Below, piece after piece: positions 1 to 9,313 of a DNA stretch of 64,000 bases. The stretch spans positions 2,852,001 to 2,916,000 of the forward strand of contig NZ_CP016591.1 of assembly GCF_001698205.1 (NCBI RefSeq). Reading direction: 5' to 3'. The DNA comes from Tsuneonella dongtanensis. GTDB taxonomy: Bacteria > Pseudomonadota > Alphaproteobacteria > Sphingomonadales > Sphingomonadaceae. Numbering within the stretch: the stretch's first letter is position 1; every line of letters begins with the position of its first letter. The translations under genes and the position numbers were made by a program. Under the pieces are notes generated by a model. The model was not told the DNA's origin, searched no databases, and was given only the letters and a program-made list of their open reading frames with translations.

Positions 1-265
1 GGAAGCTCACGAAGAATGCCGCCCACAGCGCCACCTTCAGTTCGACGAAGAACTGGCCGTAGAGCTTGGTGAAGATCAGCTTGGTCTGCCCGGCATCGAG
101 CAGCGGCTGTACCAGGAAGCCGAGGATCGGCTTCGCGAAGTAGAGGCACACGAAGAATGCCAGCAGCAACGCCGTGAATGCGCGCAGCAGCCGCGCGCGC
201 AGCTCGATCAGGTGGTCGAGCAGCGGGGCCTGCGTTTCGTCGATTTCGGGGATCTTGAAGACCAT
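1..265 (-). CDS. tatC: Sec-independent protein translocase TatC (partial, N-terminal 88 residues)
   Basis: The frame opens with ATG at 265 and runs off the left edge of the window, so only the N-terminal part is present. The visible protein has the TatC opening: an acidic cytoplasmic lead (IDETQAPLLDHLIELRARLL) followed by a first hydrophobic helix at about residues 28-45. TatC is the multi-spanning inner-membrane receptor that binds twin-arginine signal peptides together with TatB. The start codon overlaps the tatB stop by one base (TGATG), indicating translational coupling in the order tatA-tatB-tatC. Identity is very likely because all three tat genes lie together in the usual order. Confidence 0.93.
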   Translation of the reverse strand, partial: MVFKIPEIDETQAPLLDHLIELRARLLRAFTALLLAFFVCLYFAKPILGFLVQPLLDAGQTKLIFTKLYGQFFVELKVALWAAFFVSF

Positions 266-654
266 CAGCGCAGCGGCAATTGCGGTTCGTCGGTCGCCGG
301 TGGATCGGCGGGCGGTTCTTCAGCGACCGGTTGGGGAGCCTCCGCGACCCGCGATTCCGCGGTCGGTCCCCGATCAGCTGCGGGCAGCGGCTTCATCTCG
401 TGGTCGGACAGGTCGACCTGCGGCACCTGGGCCATGATCTGGGCATTCTGTTCGGCCCACTTCTTTTCCATCTCCTCGAGCTCGGCCTCGCGGATCATGG
501 CTTCGATGCCCGAGCGGAAATGGTTGGACGTGCGGCGGATCTTGCCGAGCCACTTGCCCGCGGTGCGCATCGCCCGCGGCAGGTCCTTGGGACCGATCAC
601 CACCACCGCGATGAACACGATGACCAGCAGTTCCTGCCAGTCTATTCCGAACAT
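265..654 (-). CDS. tatB: Sec-independent protein translocase TatB
   Basis: 129 residues. The N-terminus (MFGIDWQELLVIVFIAVVVI) is a single membrane helix followed directly by GPKDLP, the GPxxLP hinge typical of TatB, and then a long amphipathic charged helix (about residues 28-75). The C-terminus is acidic and proline-rich (about residues 95-129) and probably unstructured. TatB forms the substrate-recognition complex with TatC in the inner membrane. It lies between tatA (29-nt gap) and tatC (1-nt overlap). The DLP hinge and the length distinguish it from TatA. Confidence 0.95.
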   Translation of the reverse strand: MFGIDWQELLVIVFIAVVVIGPKDLPRAMRTAGKWLGKIRRTSNHFRSGIEAMIREAELEEMEKKWAEQNAQIMAQVPQVDLSDHEMKPLPAADRGPTAESRVAEAPQPVAEEPPADPPATDEPQLPLR

Positions 655-683
655 GGATCTTCAGCCTTTCGCGAGGAAGCGCG

Positions 684-950
684 TCAGTCGCGGTGCTCGG
701 CGCCGACGTGGGGATCCTTCGCCGCTTCGGAAGCGGGCTTGGCATCGTGGTGCGGACCTTCGAGGCTGTGGACGGGCTTGGCCGCCGCGGCCTTGGCGTT
801 CGCCTCGGCCTCGTCGTCGGCGATGCCTTTCTTGAAGCTTTTGATGCCCTTGCCGAATTCGCCCATGATGTCGCCCACCCGGCCCTTGCCGAACAGGACG
901 AGCACGACGAGCAGCACGATCAGCCAGTGCCAGATGGAAAACGAGCCCAT
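684..950 (-). CDS. tatA: Sec-independent protein translocase TatA
   Basis: 88 residues. It begins [21 protein letters not shown], a single transmembrane segment ending at the FG hinge, followed by an amphipathic helix carrying the TatA-type F-G-K-G-I-K-S-F pattern, then a charged, alanine-rich tail with DAKPASEA and ending HRD. TatA oligomerises to form the pore or membrane-thinning element of the Tat pathway. It is the first of the three tat genes and starts 18 nt after the scpB stop, which suggests cotranscription with the upstream scpAB-nagZ-argS run. Confidence 0.95.
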   Translation of the reverse strand: MGSFSIWHWLIVLLVVLVLFGKGRVGDIMGEFGKGIKSFKKGIADDEAEANAKAAAAKPVHSLEGPHHDAKPASEAAKDPHVGAEHRD

Positions 951-968
951 GGGTAATCTCCTTGAGGG

Positions 969-1577
969 CTAATCTAGGGTATCGGCCGCCTCATTGCCAG
1001 CCTCGGCCTCTGCGTCGTCGGTCGTGGTCATCGCATCGAACGCATCGTCGACCGGATCGAGCAGGCCCGCGGCCTTGAGTTCGTCGATTCCCGGCAGGTC
1101 CTTGCGCGATTCGAGGCCGAAATGCTGCAGAAATTCGGGCGTCGTCGCATAGATCACCGGCCGGCCCGGCACCTCGCGCCGCCCGGCTACCCGCACCCAG
1201 CCCGCCTCCATCAGCACATCGAGCGTGCCGGAGGAGGTCTGTACCCCGCGTATGGCCTCGATCTCGGCCCGGCTGACCGGTTCATGGTAGGCGACGATCG
1301 CCAGCACCTCGGTCGCCGCGCGGCTCAGCCGACGAACCGCCTCCCGTTCCCGGCGCAGGACATGCGCAAGGTCGGGCGCGGTCTGGAAGTGCCAGCGCCC
1401 GCCGCGCTCGACGAGGTGCACCCCGCGTGGCTCGTAATGGGTGGACAGCCGGCGCAGCGCATCGCGTACCTCGCCTGCGGCTGCCCCGCCGAGATGGCCG
1501 GCGAGTGCTTCGGCGGTCATCGGCTCCTCGGCGGCGAACAGCGTCGCCTCGAGCGCGCGTTCGAGCTCGGTGCTCAC
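969..1577 (-). CDS. scpB: Segregation and condensation protein B
   Basis: 202 residues. ScpB is the winged-helix dimer that works with the kleisin ScpA and the SMC ATPase in chromosome condensation and segregation. The sequence shows the family pattern: LERALEATLFAAEEPMT at the N-terminus, then LSRAATEVLAIVAYHEPVSRAEIEAIRG, a typical ScpB core, followed by an R-E-V-P-G-R-P-V-I-Y-A-T-T stretch at the second winged helix. The acidic tail (about residues 175-202) is likely flexible. Its start overlaps the scpA stop by 4 nt (ATGA), so the pair is translationally coupled. Confidence 0.95.
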   Translation of the reverse strand: MSTELERALEATLFAAEEPMTAEALAGHLGGAAAGEVRDALRRLSTHYEPRGVHLVERGGRWHFQTAPDLAHVLRREREAVRRLSRAATEVLAIVAYHEPVSRAEIEAIRGVQTSSGTLDVLMEAGWVRVAGRREVPGRPVIYATTPEFLQHFGLESRKDLPGIDELKAAGLLDPVDDAFDAMTTTDDAEAEAGNEAADTLD

Positions 1578-2377
1578 GCCGAGGCGCGCCGTAGCCGGAG
1601 CGGGCCGAACGCCTCATCCTGTGCGAGCTCGGCCTTGCCCAGCCGCGCCAACTCGAGCGCAGCGACGAAGCTGGAGGCGAGTGCCGAGCGGCGCAGGCGC
1701 GGTTCGGCATGCGGCGGCAGGAACTGGCGGATTTCCATCCAGTCGAGCGTGACGCCGAGCATCGCCGACACACGGTCGAGGGCCGAATCGAGCGTCATCA
1801 CCGGACGGTCGCGAACCATGTGGACGACGGGCGCAGTGCGCGCATTGACCTGCCCATAGGCCTGGACGAGCGTGAACCAGTCGCATTGCCACAGCGTCTT
1901 GCGGTCGGTCCGGAGACCCTCGGGCGCGCCGCGAAGGAACACGTCGCGCCCCAGACGGTCGCGGCCCATGAGCCGCGCGGAGGCCTCGCGCATCGCCGCC
2001 AGCCGCGCCAGTCGCAACTGCAGCCGGAGCGCGAGTTCCTCGGGGCTCGGGTCTTCCTGCTCCTCCTTGGGCAGCAGCAGCGCCGATTTCAGGTAGGCGA
2101 GCCAGGCGGCCATGACGAGGTAGTCGGCGGCCAGCTCGAGCCGGAGCGCCTCGGCCCGCTCGATATAGGCGATGTACTGGTCGACCAGCGAGAGGATCGA
2201 AATCGCCTTGAGGTCGACCTTCTGTCGCCGGGCGAGGTCGAGCAGCAGGTCGAGCGGACCTTCCCAGTTGTCGAGTTCGAGATAGAGCGCGGCGTCGTCG
2301 GTCTGCGCGGCAGCGGGGCCGGACCAGTCGTCGGCGGGCTGGTCGCCGAGATCGAGCACGAGCGCGTCTTCGATCAC
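1574..2377 (-). CDS. scpA: Segregation and condensation protein A (kleisin)
   Basis: 267 residues, the usual size for ScpA. The signature LELDNWEGPLDLLLDLARRQKVDL near residues 32-55 is the conserved N-terminal helical domain that contacts the SMC neck. The C-terminal winged helix (about residues 205-260) would contact the opposite SMC head. ScpA bridges SMC and ScpB in the bacterial condensin. It overlaps both neighbours by 4 nt (nagZ upstream, scpB downstream). Confidence 0.95.
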   Translation of the reverse strand: MIEDALVLDLGDQPADDWSGPAAAQTDDAALYLELDNWEGPLDLLLDLARRQKVDLKAISILSLVDQYIAYIERAEALRLELAADYLVMAAWLAYLKSALLLPKEEQEDPSPEELALRLQLRLARLAAMREASARLMGRDRLGRDVFLRGAPEGLRTDRKTLWQCDWFTLVQAYGQVNARTAPVVHMVRDRPVMTLDSALDRVSAMLGVTLDWMEIRQFLPPHAEPRLRRSALASSFVAALELARLGKAELAQDEAFGPLRLRRASA

Positions 2378-3390
2378 GCGTTCGCCCCCACGATCGCGAG
2401 CAGCCTGTCTCGCGTGGCGAGCAATTCGGTCTTGTCGCCTTCGGGCGGACGGCCCGTCCCCGCCAGCGCGCGGTCGAGGCGAGCGGCCGTCTCGGCGGAC
2501 ATCGACGGCAGGCGATCGGCGATGCCGGTCATGTCATCCATCTTGGCCCAGCAATTGAGCGCGAGGTCGCACCCGGCCTTGATCGCGATTTCCGCGCGTT
2601 CGGGCACCGAGCCCGACAGCGCCTCCATGTCCAGATCGTCGGTCAGCAGAAGACCGCCAAAGCCAATGTTGCCGCGGATCACATCGCGGATGACGGTGGG
2701 CGACTGGGTGGCCGGATGCTCGGGGTCCCAGGCCGTGAAGATCAGGTGCCCGGTCATTCCGACCGGAGCGTCTTTCAGCGCGCGGAACGGGGCGAGGTCC
2801 GTCTCGAGTTCGTCCTCGCTCGCGGTGACCGTGGGCAGTTCCTTGTGCGTGTCGCACATCGAGCGGCCGTGGCCGGGCATGTGCTTGATGCAGCCGGCGA
2901 CGCCCGCCTCGGCCAGCCCGTCCAAGGTCGCGCGACCCAGGGCTGCCACCCGAAGCGGCTCGCTGCCGAAGGCGCGGTCGCCGATCACGTCGTGCGCGCC
3001 CGGCTGCCGCACATCGAGCGGCGGATGATAGTCGACCGTGATGCCTGCCTCGGCCAGCTCGATCCCCATCGCCTGCGCGTTGGCCCGCGCCGCGGCGATC
3101 GCGGAGCTGGGCGCGATGTCGTAAAGGGCTTCGAAGGCGGCGCCCGCGGGAAACGCGCTGAAGTTGGGCGGCCGCAATCGGGCGACCCGCCCCCCTTCCT
3201 GGTCGATGCTGACGAGCAGCTTTTCGCGTCCGTGGATCGTGCGCAGGTCGTCGGTCAGCGCGCGGACCTGGTCCATCGTGTCGATGTTGCGGCCGAACAG
3301 GATGTAACCAGCCGGATCGCATTCACGGAAGAACGCCCGTTCGTCGTCGGTCAATGTCAGTCCGGACAGTCCGAAAATTGCGGGGGTCAT
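2374..3390 (-). CDS. nagZ: Beta-N-acetylhexosaminidase NagZ (GH3 family)
   Basis: 338 residues. NagZ is the cytoplasmic glycoside hydrolase family 3 enzyme that removes N-acetylglucosamine from anhydromuropeptides during peptidoglycan recycling. Diagnostic stretches are VSIDQEGGRVARLRPP, the KHMPGHGRSMCDTHKELP motif (KH-x-PGHG holds the mobile catalytic His/Asp pair) and LLTDDLDMEAL, which carries the nucleophile-region aspartate. No signal peptide is visible, in keeping with a cytoplasmic site. It lies 88 nt downstream of the SPOR gene and overlaps scpA by 4 nt. Confidence 0.94.
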   Translation of the reverse strand: MTPAIFGLSGLTLTDDERAFFRECDPAGYILFGRNIDTMDQVRALTDDLRTIHGREKLLVSIDQEGGRVARLRPPNFSAFPAGAAFEALYDIAPSSAIAAARANAQAMGIELAEAGITVDYHPPLDVRQPGAHDVIGDRAFGSEPLRVAALGRATLDGLAEAGVAGCIKHMPGHGRSMCDTHKELPTVTASEDELETDLAPFRALKDAPVGMTGHLIFTAWDPEHPATQSPTVIRDVIRGNIGFGGLLLTDDLDMEALSGSVPERAEIAIKAGCDLALNCWAKMDDMTGIADRLPSMSAETAARLDRALAGTGRPPEGDKTELLATRDRLLAIVGANA

Positions 3391-3478
3391 GGGCGAAAGA
3401 GTCGCAGGAAGGGCCGCTCAGTTCAAGCGTGTGCCCTTCCGGCGGTGTGCAAAAGCGGTTGGGTTGCGGGTCTGGGCC

Positions 3479-4162
3479 TTACGGCTTGACCTGGCAGGCG
3501 ACCCCGTCGCTCTTGAGCGAGGCGCAGAGCCGGCTGGCCGCGGCAGCGTCGCCAGCAATGGCCTGCAGGCGGAAGACCGTTCCGATATCGGCCTGACCCT
3601 GGATGACGCGGTGAGATACCCCTGCGAGCTTGTCGGTCTGGCTTTGGAGCTTCTGCCACCCGGCTTCGGCCTGTTCGCGCGTGGAATAGGCCCCCACCTG
3701 CACGCCGACGCCACCAGCAGCCGGCGCGGACGCGGCTGCCGTCGGCGCCGGACCGGGCTTCGGCATTTCGATTCCGGGTCGGGGCGTCGAATCGGCAATG
3801 CGGCCCTCGGTATCGCGGCCTTCGCCGACTGCCGGGGCGAGGTTGCCGGTACCTTCGAACTGCTTGCCGCCCGGATCCTCCGGTCGCTCCTTGTAGGGCC
3901 CCTCCGGCGCCTCGATGGTGCTGCCGTCCGCCACGACCTCATTGTCTGCGGAGCGGTTGCCGAACCACCAAATTCCGCCGACGAAGGCAACGAGCGCAAG
4001 GAGGGCAAGGATCGCGAAGCCGAAGATACGTCCGGTGTCGACGCCTTGCGCCTCTTCGTCCTCGTCGCCGGATTCGAGCCACGGCAAGCGCTCGTCGTCG
4101 TCGGCCAGCGTCAGCTGCTCGTCGTCGACGTAATCGTCATCCTCGCGCCCGGTCATGCTCAC
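3479..4162 (-). CDS. SPOR-domain membrane protein
   Basis: 227 residues. An acidic cytoplasmic N-terminus (about 1-45) is followed by one membrane helix ([20 protein letters not shown], about 48-67), a proline-rich periplasmic linker and a C-terminal SPOR domain (about 150-227) beginning [22 protein letters not shown] domains bind denuded glycan strands at the division septum, so a role in cell envelope or division is inferred. The gene overlaps argS by 4 nt and precedes nagZ, a common alphaproteobacterial arrangement. The exact partner is unknown. Confidence 0.88.
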   Translation of the reverse strand: MSMTGREDDDYVDDEQLTLADDDERLPWLESGDEDEEAQGVDTGRIFGFAILALLALVAFVGGIWWFGNRSADNEVVADGSTIEAPEGPYKERPEDPGGKQFEGTGNLAPAVGEGRDTEGRIADSTPRPGIEMPKPGPAPTAAASAPAAGGVGVQVGAYSTREQAEAGWQKLQSQTDKLAGVSHRVIQGQADIGTVFRLQAIAGDAAAASRLCASLKSDGVACQVKP

Positions 4163-5907
4163 ATCTCCTCGACGGCTTCGACCCCCAATAGCGCAAGGCC
4201 GTTGCGAATTACTTGCCCGATCTGCGTGGCGAGGAAAAGCCTTGCGCCGGTAAGCGCGGGGTCGCCCGCGACGATGAAGCGCTTGTCGGGCGAATCGTTG
4301 CCGAGATTCCAGTAGGCGTGGAAACCGGCCGCGAGGTCGTAGAGGAAGAACGCGATGCGGTGCGGCTCGCGCGCGGCCGCCGCAGCCTCCACCGCACGCG
4401 GGAACTGCGCGGCCAGCTTGACCAGTGCCAGTTCCTCGTCACCCAGCCTGTCGAGGGCGGCGGGGTCAGGCGAGAGGCCTTCCGCGGCAGCCTTGCGCAA
4501 GGTCGAATGGATCCGAGCGCTGGCGTACTGGACGTAGAATACAGGGTTATCCTTCGACGCCTCGACCACCTTGGCGAAGTCGAAGTCCATCTGCGCGTCG
4601 GGTTTGCGCATCAGCATCGTGAAGCGCACGACGTCCTTGCCCACTTCCTCGACCATGTCGGCGATCGTGACGAAGTTGCCCGACCGCTTCGACATCTTGG
4701 CCGGCTCGCCGTTGCGCAGCAGCTGGACCATCTGGACCAGCTTGACGTCGAACGGGATCGAGCGCCCCTCGCCTTCGGCAAGCGCGGCGACGGCGGCCTT
4801 GATGCGCTTCACCGTACCGGCATGGTCGGCGCCCCAAATGTCGATCAGCTCGTCCGCCGCGGCCGCCTTCTGCATGTGATAGGCAAGGTCGGCGCCGAAG
4901 TAGGTCCAGCTTCCGTCGCTTTTCTTGATCGGGCGGTCCTGGTCGTCGCCGAACTTCGTCGCGCGGAACAGCGGGAGCTCGACCGGCTCCCAATCCTCAG
5001 GCGTCTTGCCCTTCGGCGCCTCGAGCACGCCATCGTAGACGAGGTCGTGCTGCCGCATCCACGCCTCTGCCTCGGCTGGCTTGCCGGCAGCCTGCAGGGC
5101 GGCCTCGCTCGCGAACTCGTCGTGCTCGATGCCGAGTAGCGCGAGGTCGGCGCGGATCATGTCCATCATCGCGGCGACGGTCCTGGCCTTGAATTCGGGC
5201 AGCCACTCGGCATCCGGCGCGTCGGCGAAGCGGTCACCGTACTCTTCGGCGAGCATCTTGCCGACCGGGACAAGATATTCGCCGGGATAGAGGCCTTCGG
5301 GAATGGCGCCGATATCCTCGCCCAGCGCCTCGCGATAACGCAGGTGCGCCGACCGGGCGAGCGTATCCACCTGGCCGCCGGCATCGTTGACGTAATATTC
5401 GCGCGTGACCGGATGACCGACGAACTCGAGCAGGCTGGCGAGCGCATCGCCTACCACCGCGCCGCGGCAATGCCCCATGTGCATCGGGCCGGTCGGGTTG
5501 GCCGACACGTATTCGACGTTGACCCGGCGCCCCTCGCCCACGGTCGAGCGGCCATAGTCCGCGCCCAGCGCAGCGATCGCGTTCAGTTCGGCCAGCCATT
5601 CGCTGTCCGCCAAACGGAGATTGATGAACCCGGGACCCGCAATCGAAGTCTCGACCACTGCCGGATCGCGTTCGAGATGCGCGACGATCTTCTCGGCCAG
5701 CGCCCGGGGATTGGTCGCGGCCTTCTTGGCAAGGACCATCGCCGCGTTGGTGGCGAGGTCGCCGTGCGACGGATCGCGCGGCGGTTCGACCGTCACGGCA
5801 GAACCTTCGGCGGCGCCGGCCGGAAGGGCGCCCTCCATCTCGAGCGCGTGGAGCACGGAATTGATGCGCGCCGCGAAGGCGGCGTGAAGCGTAGCGGTAT
5901 CAGACAT
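4159..5907 (-). CDS. argS: Arginyl-tRNA synthetase
   Basis: 582 residues, normal for a class I arginyl-tRNA synthetase. It attaches arginine to tRNA-Arg. The N-terminal Add1-like domain (1-110) is followed by the HIGH-type signature [14 protein letters not shown] at about 130-143. The KMSKS-type loop appears as KMSKRSGN near residue 410, and a C-terminal anticodon-binding helical domain (DALR type, about 460-582) completes the protein. It is the first gene of the long minus-strand run that continues to tatC, so its promoter probably drives several downstream genes. Confidence 0.97.
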   Translation of the reverse strand: MSDTATLHAAFAARINSVLHALEMEGALPAGAAEGSAVTVEPPRDPSHGDLATNAAMVLAKKAATNPRALAEKIVAHLERDPAVVETSIAGPGFINLRLADSEWLAELNAIAALGADYGRSTVGEGRRVNVEYVSANPTGPMHMGHCRGAVVGDALASLLEFVGHPVTREYYVNDAGGQVDTLARSAHLRYREALGEDIGAIPEGLYPGEYLVPVGKMLAEEYGDRFADAPDAEWLPEFKARTVAAMMDMIRADLALLGIEHDEFASEAALQAAGKPAEAEAWMRQHDLVYDGVLEAPKGKTPEDWEPVELPLFRATKFGDDQDRPIKKSDGSWTYFGADLAYHMQKAAAADELIDIWGADHAGTVKRIKAAVAALAEGEGRSIPFDVKLVQMVQLLRNGEPAKMSKRSGNFVTIADMVEEVGKDVVRFTMLMRKPDAQMDFDFAKVVEASKDNPVFYVQYASARIHSTLRKAAAEGLSPDPAALDRLGDEELALVKLAAQFPRAVEAAAAAREPHRIAFFLYDLAAGFHAYWNLGNDSPDKRFIVAGDPALTGARLFLATQIGQVIRNGLALLGVEAVEEM

Positions 5908-5987
5908 GGCGGCGCGGTTAGTCCATCCGGGCCAAAGCGCAAGGGCGGCGCCCTTCCCCCGATACGACGGGGTCGCGGCGCGATGCC

Positions 5988-6638
5988 TCAGCGCGTTGCG
6001 TTGTAGGCGAGCTGCTGCTCGCTCAGCTGGAAGCCGACGAGCAGTTCGAAGGTCGCGCGGGCGACGGCGGCCTTGACCGCAGGATCGGTCAGCGGATCGA
6101 TCGCGGCATCCTCGTCACCCGCCTTGCGTCGTCGGGTGATCTGCTGGCGGATATCGGCAGGCAGCGTGGCCTCGGAACGATCGACATAGGCGCCGGCCTG
6201 CGCACGTGCCTGGGCGCGGTCCTGGCCATCGGCGAAGCTCAGGGTCACCTGACCGACCCGCTTGGTCACCACCGAAGACCCGCCGCGGAGCACGACCGAA
6301 TAGTACGGCAGCGTCACCTGGCGCGCGCCGCGCGTATCGGTCCGCCGCGCGAACACGTCGAACGTCGCGTTGGTGTAGATCCGCGGGCTTCCTTCGTCGC
6401 AAGTCGAACGCAGGTTGGTGATCGACGCAGTCACGTCGATGTTCGCCGCCGATGTGTCGCCCGGTACGCGGAAAGTCGTGATATCGCCGGTGTAGTCGGG
6501 CACGCCCACCGCAGGGCAGGCGGTGCGGACCGCGGTGATCCCCACGCCCTGGTCTACCACCAGTTCGCCATCGGACTTGCAGCCGGCAAGCGCGGCCCCC
6601 ATCATCAGCATTCCGGCAAGGCGAAGGCGGGTGGTCAT
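5988..6638 (-). CDS. Predicted lipoprotein, function unknown
   Basis: 216 residues from ATG 6638. The frame stays open further upstream, but that part lies over ispH on the other strand and lacks coding character; this ATG gives a clean lipoprotein signal peptide ([20 protein letters not shown]) with lipobox LAGC and lipidated Cys20. The mature part is probably periplasmic and beta-rich. It contains [20 protein letters not shown], and about residues 155-185 are charged and helical. I recognise no enzymatic motif. Similar lipoproteins occur in sphingomonads as hypothetical proteins. Confidence 0.8.
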   Translation of the reverse strand: MTTRLRLAGMLMMGAALAGCKSDGELVVDQGVGITAVRTACPAVGVPDYTGDITTFRVPGDTSAANIDVTASITNLRSTCDEGSPRIYTNATFDVFARRTDTRGARQVTLPYYSVVLRGGSSVVTKRVGQVTLSFADGQDRAQARAQAGAYVDRSEATLPADIRQQITRRRKAGDEDAAIDPLTDPAVKAAVARATFELLVGFQLSEQQLAYNATR

Positions 6639-6713
6639 GTCAATCGAGGTCCCGGTCAAGTCGTTGAGCCGCCGCCCTAGCGGTGCTTGCAACGAAGCGC
6701 TAGGGGGCGGGCG

Positions 6714-7682
6714 ATGAACGCTCCATTGCAATCCCCCAAGTCTGGCAAGCCTGCGCTGACGCTCCTGATCGCTGCCCCCCGCGGGTTCTGCGCCGGCGTG
6801 GACCGGGCGATCGAGATCGTCGAGCGCGCGATCGAGCGCTACGGCGCGCCCGTCTATGTCCGCCACGAGATCGTCCACAACAAGTACGTCGTGGATTCGC
6901 TCAAGGCGCAGGGTGCGATCTTCGTGGAGGAGCTCGACGAGGTGCCCGACGGCGCACCGGTGGTCTTTTCCGCGCACGGCGTGCCCAAGTCGGTTCCTGT
7001 CGAGGCTACGCGACGCGAAATGGTCTGGGTCGATGCGACCTGCCCGCTCGTAAGCAAGGTGCACCGCCAGGCCGAACGACAGATCGAAGCGGGACGGCAC
7101 ATCGTCTTCGTCGGACACGAAGGCCATCCCGAGGTGATCGGCACAATGGGGCAGGTGCCGGAAGGCGCCATCACGCTGGTCGAAACCGTCGAGGACGTGG
7201 CCGCCCTGTCGTTTCCGGACGACCTGCCGCTATCCTTTCTCACGCAGACGACGTTGTCGGTCGACGACACGCGCGAAATCGTCGCTGCGCTGCAGGCCAG
7301 GTACCCGCACATCGTCGGGCCCAAGGCCGAGGACATCTGCTACGCTACGTCGAATCGTCAGGCAGCGGTCAAGGCGATCGCGCCGGGCAGCGACCTCGTG
7401 CTGGTGATCGGCGCGCCGAATTCGTCGAATTCCCTGCGGCTCGTCGAAGTTTCCGAGCGAATGGGCACCGCCGCCCGGCTCATCCAGCGCGCCAGCGAAA
7501 TCGACCCGGCGTGGCTCGACGGCGTCGGCACGCTCGGGCTCACCGCAGGCGCTTCGGCTCCGGAAAGCCTCGTACGCGAGGTCGTTGCCCGGCTCGCCGA
7601 ATGGCGCGAACTCGAAGAGCACACGCTCGTTTCCGCCGAGGAGAAGATGGTCTTCAAGCTGCCCCGCCAGCTCGTCGACTAG
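6714..7682 (+). CDS. ispH: 4-hydroxy-3-methylbut-2-enyl diphosphate reductase IspH
   Basis: 322 residues from ATG 6714, chosen because a GGGGGCGGG ribosome-binding stretch precedes it; an in-frame start 27 nt upstream is less likely. IspH is the [4Fe-4S] enzyme that makes IPP and DMAPP in the last step of the MEP isoprenoid pathway. The three cluster cysteines are visible: Cys26 in RGFCAGV, Cys110 in VDATCPLV and Cys209 in [11 protein letters not shown]. The SAHGVP substrate-loop motif is also present. The stop overlaps the GTG start of thrB (TAGTG). Confidence 0.96.
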   Translation: MNAPLQSPKSGKPALTLLIAAPRGFCAGVDRAIEIVERAIERYGAPVYVRHEIVHNKYVVDSLKAQGAIFVEELDEVPDGAPVVFSAHGVPKSVPVEATRREMVWVDATCPLVSKVHRQAERQIEAGRHIVFVGHEGHPEVIGTMGQVPEGAITLVETVEDVAALSFPDDLPLSFLTQTTLSVDDTREIVAALQARYPHIVGPKAEDICYATSNRQAAVKAIAPGSDLVLVIGAPNSSNSLRLVEVSERMGTAARLIQRASEIDPAWLDGVGTLGLTAGASAPESLVREVVARLAEWRELEEHTLVSAEEKMVFKLPRQLVD

Positions 7683-8659
7683 TGGCGGTCTACACTCACC
7701 TCGCCGCCGAGGATCTCGCCGCGCTGATCGCGGCCTACGATGTCGGCGAACTCGTTTCGGCCAAAGGCATCGCCGAGGGCGTTTCAAACTCGAACTGGCT
7801 GATCGAAACGAGCGGCAAGGACGGCCACGGCGCGCGTTTCATCCTGACGATGTACGAGCGGCGCATCGATACCGCGTACCTGCCCTTCTACCTTGGGCTG
7901 CTCGATCACCTTTCCGCGCGCGGCTGTCCGGTTCCGGCGACCATCCACGACCGCGATGGAAGTCTCTCGCGCGAGATCGACGGCAAGTCGGTCGCGCTCA
8001 TCGAATTCCTGCCAGGCGTGTCGGTCGATCGCCCCACCCCCGGGCAAGCACGCGCAGTCGGCGCAGCGCTAGCGCAGCTGCATCTCGCGGTTTCCGACTT
8101 TCCCATGACGGGCGTGCAGACGATGGGCCTCGCCGAATGGGACCGGCTGATCAATTCCTGCGGACACGATGGTCTGGCGCAAATCGATCCCGGGTTGCCC
8201 GAGATCGCGTTCGGCGAATTGTCGCACCTCGCTGCCGAGTGGCCCGCAGGCCTGCCCCAGGGGGTGGTGCACTGCGACCTGTTCCCGGACAATGTCCTGA
8301 TGCTCGGAGACGAGGTTTCAGGCCTGATCGACTTCTACTTCGCGGCGGAGGACTTCTTCGCCTATGACCTTGCCGTCACGCATGCGGCCTGGTCCTTCAC
8401 CACCGACGGCAGCAATTATCGGCCCGAAATCGGCAGCGCGCTGATCGAGGGGTACCGTTCGCGCCGCAGCCTGAGCGTCTCCGAGCTTGCCGAGCTGCCC
8501 ACCCTCGCGCGCGGTGCCTGCATGCGTTTCATCTCGAGCCGCGCCTACGACTGGCTCCATACTCCGCCGGACGCGCTGGTGACACGCAAGGACCCGATGG
8601 CCTTCGTGCGCCGCTTGCAATTCTACGCCGCGGCAGGGCAGAGGCCCTTCGCATCATGA
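7682..8659 (+). CDS. thrB: Homoserine kinase (ThrB, APH-like fold)
   Basis: 325 residues starting at GTG 7682, whose G is the last base of the ispH stop. The protein begins (M)[19 protein letters not shown], which matches the aminoglycoside-phosphotransferase-type homoserine kinases of proteobacteria. It phosphorylates homoserine in threonine synthesis. Kinase motifs: GVSNSNW in the nucleotide loop (about residue 35-41), [12 protein letters not shown] (the HxDxxxxN catalytic loop) and GLIDFYFA (metal-binding Asp). The start and end are both coupled by overlap to ispH and rnhA, so the three genes form one operon. Confidence 0.93.
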   Translation: MAVYTHLAAEDLAALIAAYDVGELVSAKGIAEGVSNSNWLIETSGKDGHGARFILTMYERRIDTAYLPFYLGLLDHLSARGCPVPATIHDRDGSLSREIDGKSVALIEFLPGVSVDRPTPGQARAVGAALAQLHLAVSDFPMTGVQTMGLAEWDRLINSCGHDGLAQIDPGLPEIAFGELSHLAAEWPAGLPQGVVHCDLFPDNVLMLGDEVSGLIDFYFAAEDFFAYDLAVTHAAWSFTTDGSNYRPEIGSALIEGYRSRRSLSVSELAELPTLARGACMRFISSRAYDWLHTPPDALVTRKDPMAFVRRLQFYAAAGQRPFAS

Positions 8660-9096
8660 AGAAGGTCGAGATTTTCACCGACGGGGCCTGCAAGGGCAAC
8701 CCCGGCCCCGGCGGCTGGGGAGCACTGCTGCGCATGGGGCGCCACGAGAAGGAACTGTCGGGCAGCGACCCGGCCACCACCAACAACCGGATGGAAATGA
8801 CGGCCGCGATCCGTGCGCTCGAGGCGCTGATCGAACCGTGCCAGATCGTCCTTCATTCCGACAGCAAGTACGTGCTCGACGGGATTACCAAGTGGGTCCA
8901 CGGCTGGCAGCGCAACGGCTGGAAGAACGCCAGCAAGCAGCCGGTCCGCAACGCCGACCTGTGGCATGAACTGATCGCTGCGGCCAAGCCGCACAAGATC
9001 GAATGGGTCTGGGTAAGGGGCCACAACGGCCACCCGGAAAACGAGCGCGTCGATGCGCTGGCGGTCCTGGCGGCCGAAGCGGCGGCGGCCGCCTAG
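8656..9096 (+). CDS. rnhA: Ribonuclease HI
   Basis: 146 residues. RNase HI cleaves the RNA strand of RNA-DNA hybrids, such as primers and R-loops. The four acidic metal ligands are visible: Asp9 ([17 protein letters not shown]), Glu47 ([10 protein letters not shown]), Asp69 (HSDSKYV) and Asp133 (NERVDALA), with the loop His123. The basic protrusion [14 protein letters not shown] is that of the canonical bacterial type. It overlaps thrB by 4 nt (ATGA). Its stop overlaps the convergent small gene that follows by 4 nt. Confidence 0.97.
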   Translation: MKKVEIFTDGACKGNPGPGGWGALLRMGRHEKELSGSDPATTNNRMEMTAAIRALEALIEPCQIVLHSDSKYVLDGITKWVHGWQRNGWKNASKQPVRNADLWHELIAAAKPHKIEWVWVRGHNGHPENERVDALAVLAAEAAAAA

Positions 9097-9269
9097 CTTT
9101 CGTCGACGGTCTCGGCCCCGGGGCCGTTCTTCTTGATCGATTCGATCGCGTTCTTGGCGCTGGCCTTCGAGCTGTAGCCCTCGGTCCAGAAGATCGCTTC
9201 CGAGTTGTACATGAAATAGGCGACATACTCGCCGCCCTTGTTCTTCTTGATCTTGAAATGGTGCGCCAT
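9093..9269 (-). CDS. Small YegP/DUF1508-like protein
   Basis: 58 residues from ATG 9269 to TAG 9093-9095. The sequence opens [19 protein letters not shown] and has the [19 protein letters not shown] core that marks YegP (DUF1508) repeats. YegP of E. coli has two such repeats; this is a single-repeat version. The family is a small alpha/beta fold of unsettled function. The gene is convergent with rnhA and overlaps its stop by 4 nt. Assignment rests on the G-Y-x-S-K-x-x-A-x-N-x-I-x-S-V/I-K pattern. Confidence 0.85.
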   Translation of the reverse strand: MAHHFKIKKNKGGEYVAYFMYNSEAIFWTEGYSSKASAKNAIESIKKNGPGAETVDES

Positions 9270-9313
9270 CGGCCTGCTCCCGTTCTGAAATCTAGGAGCC
9301 AGACTAACCTTTA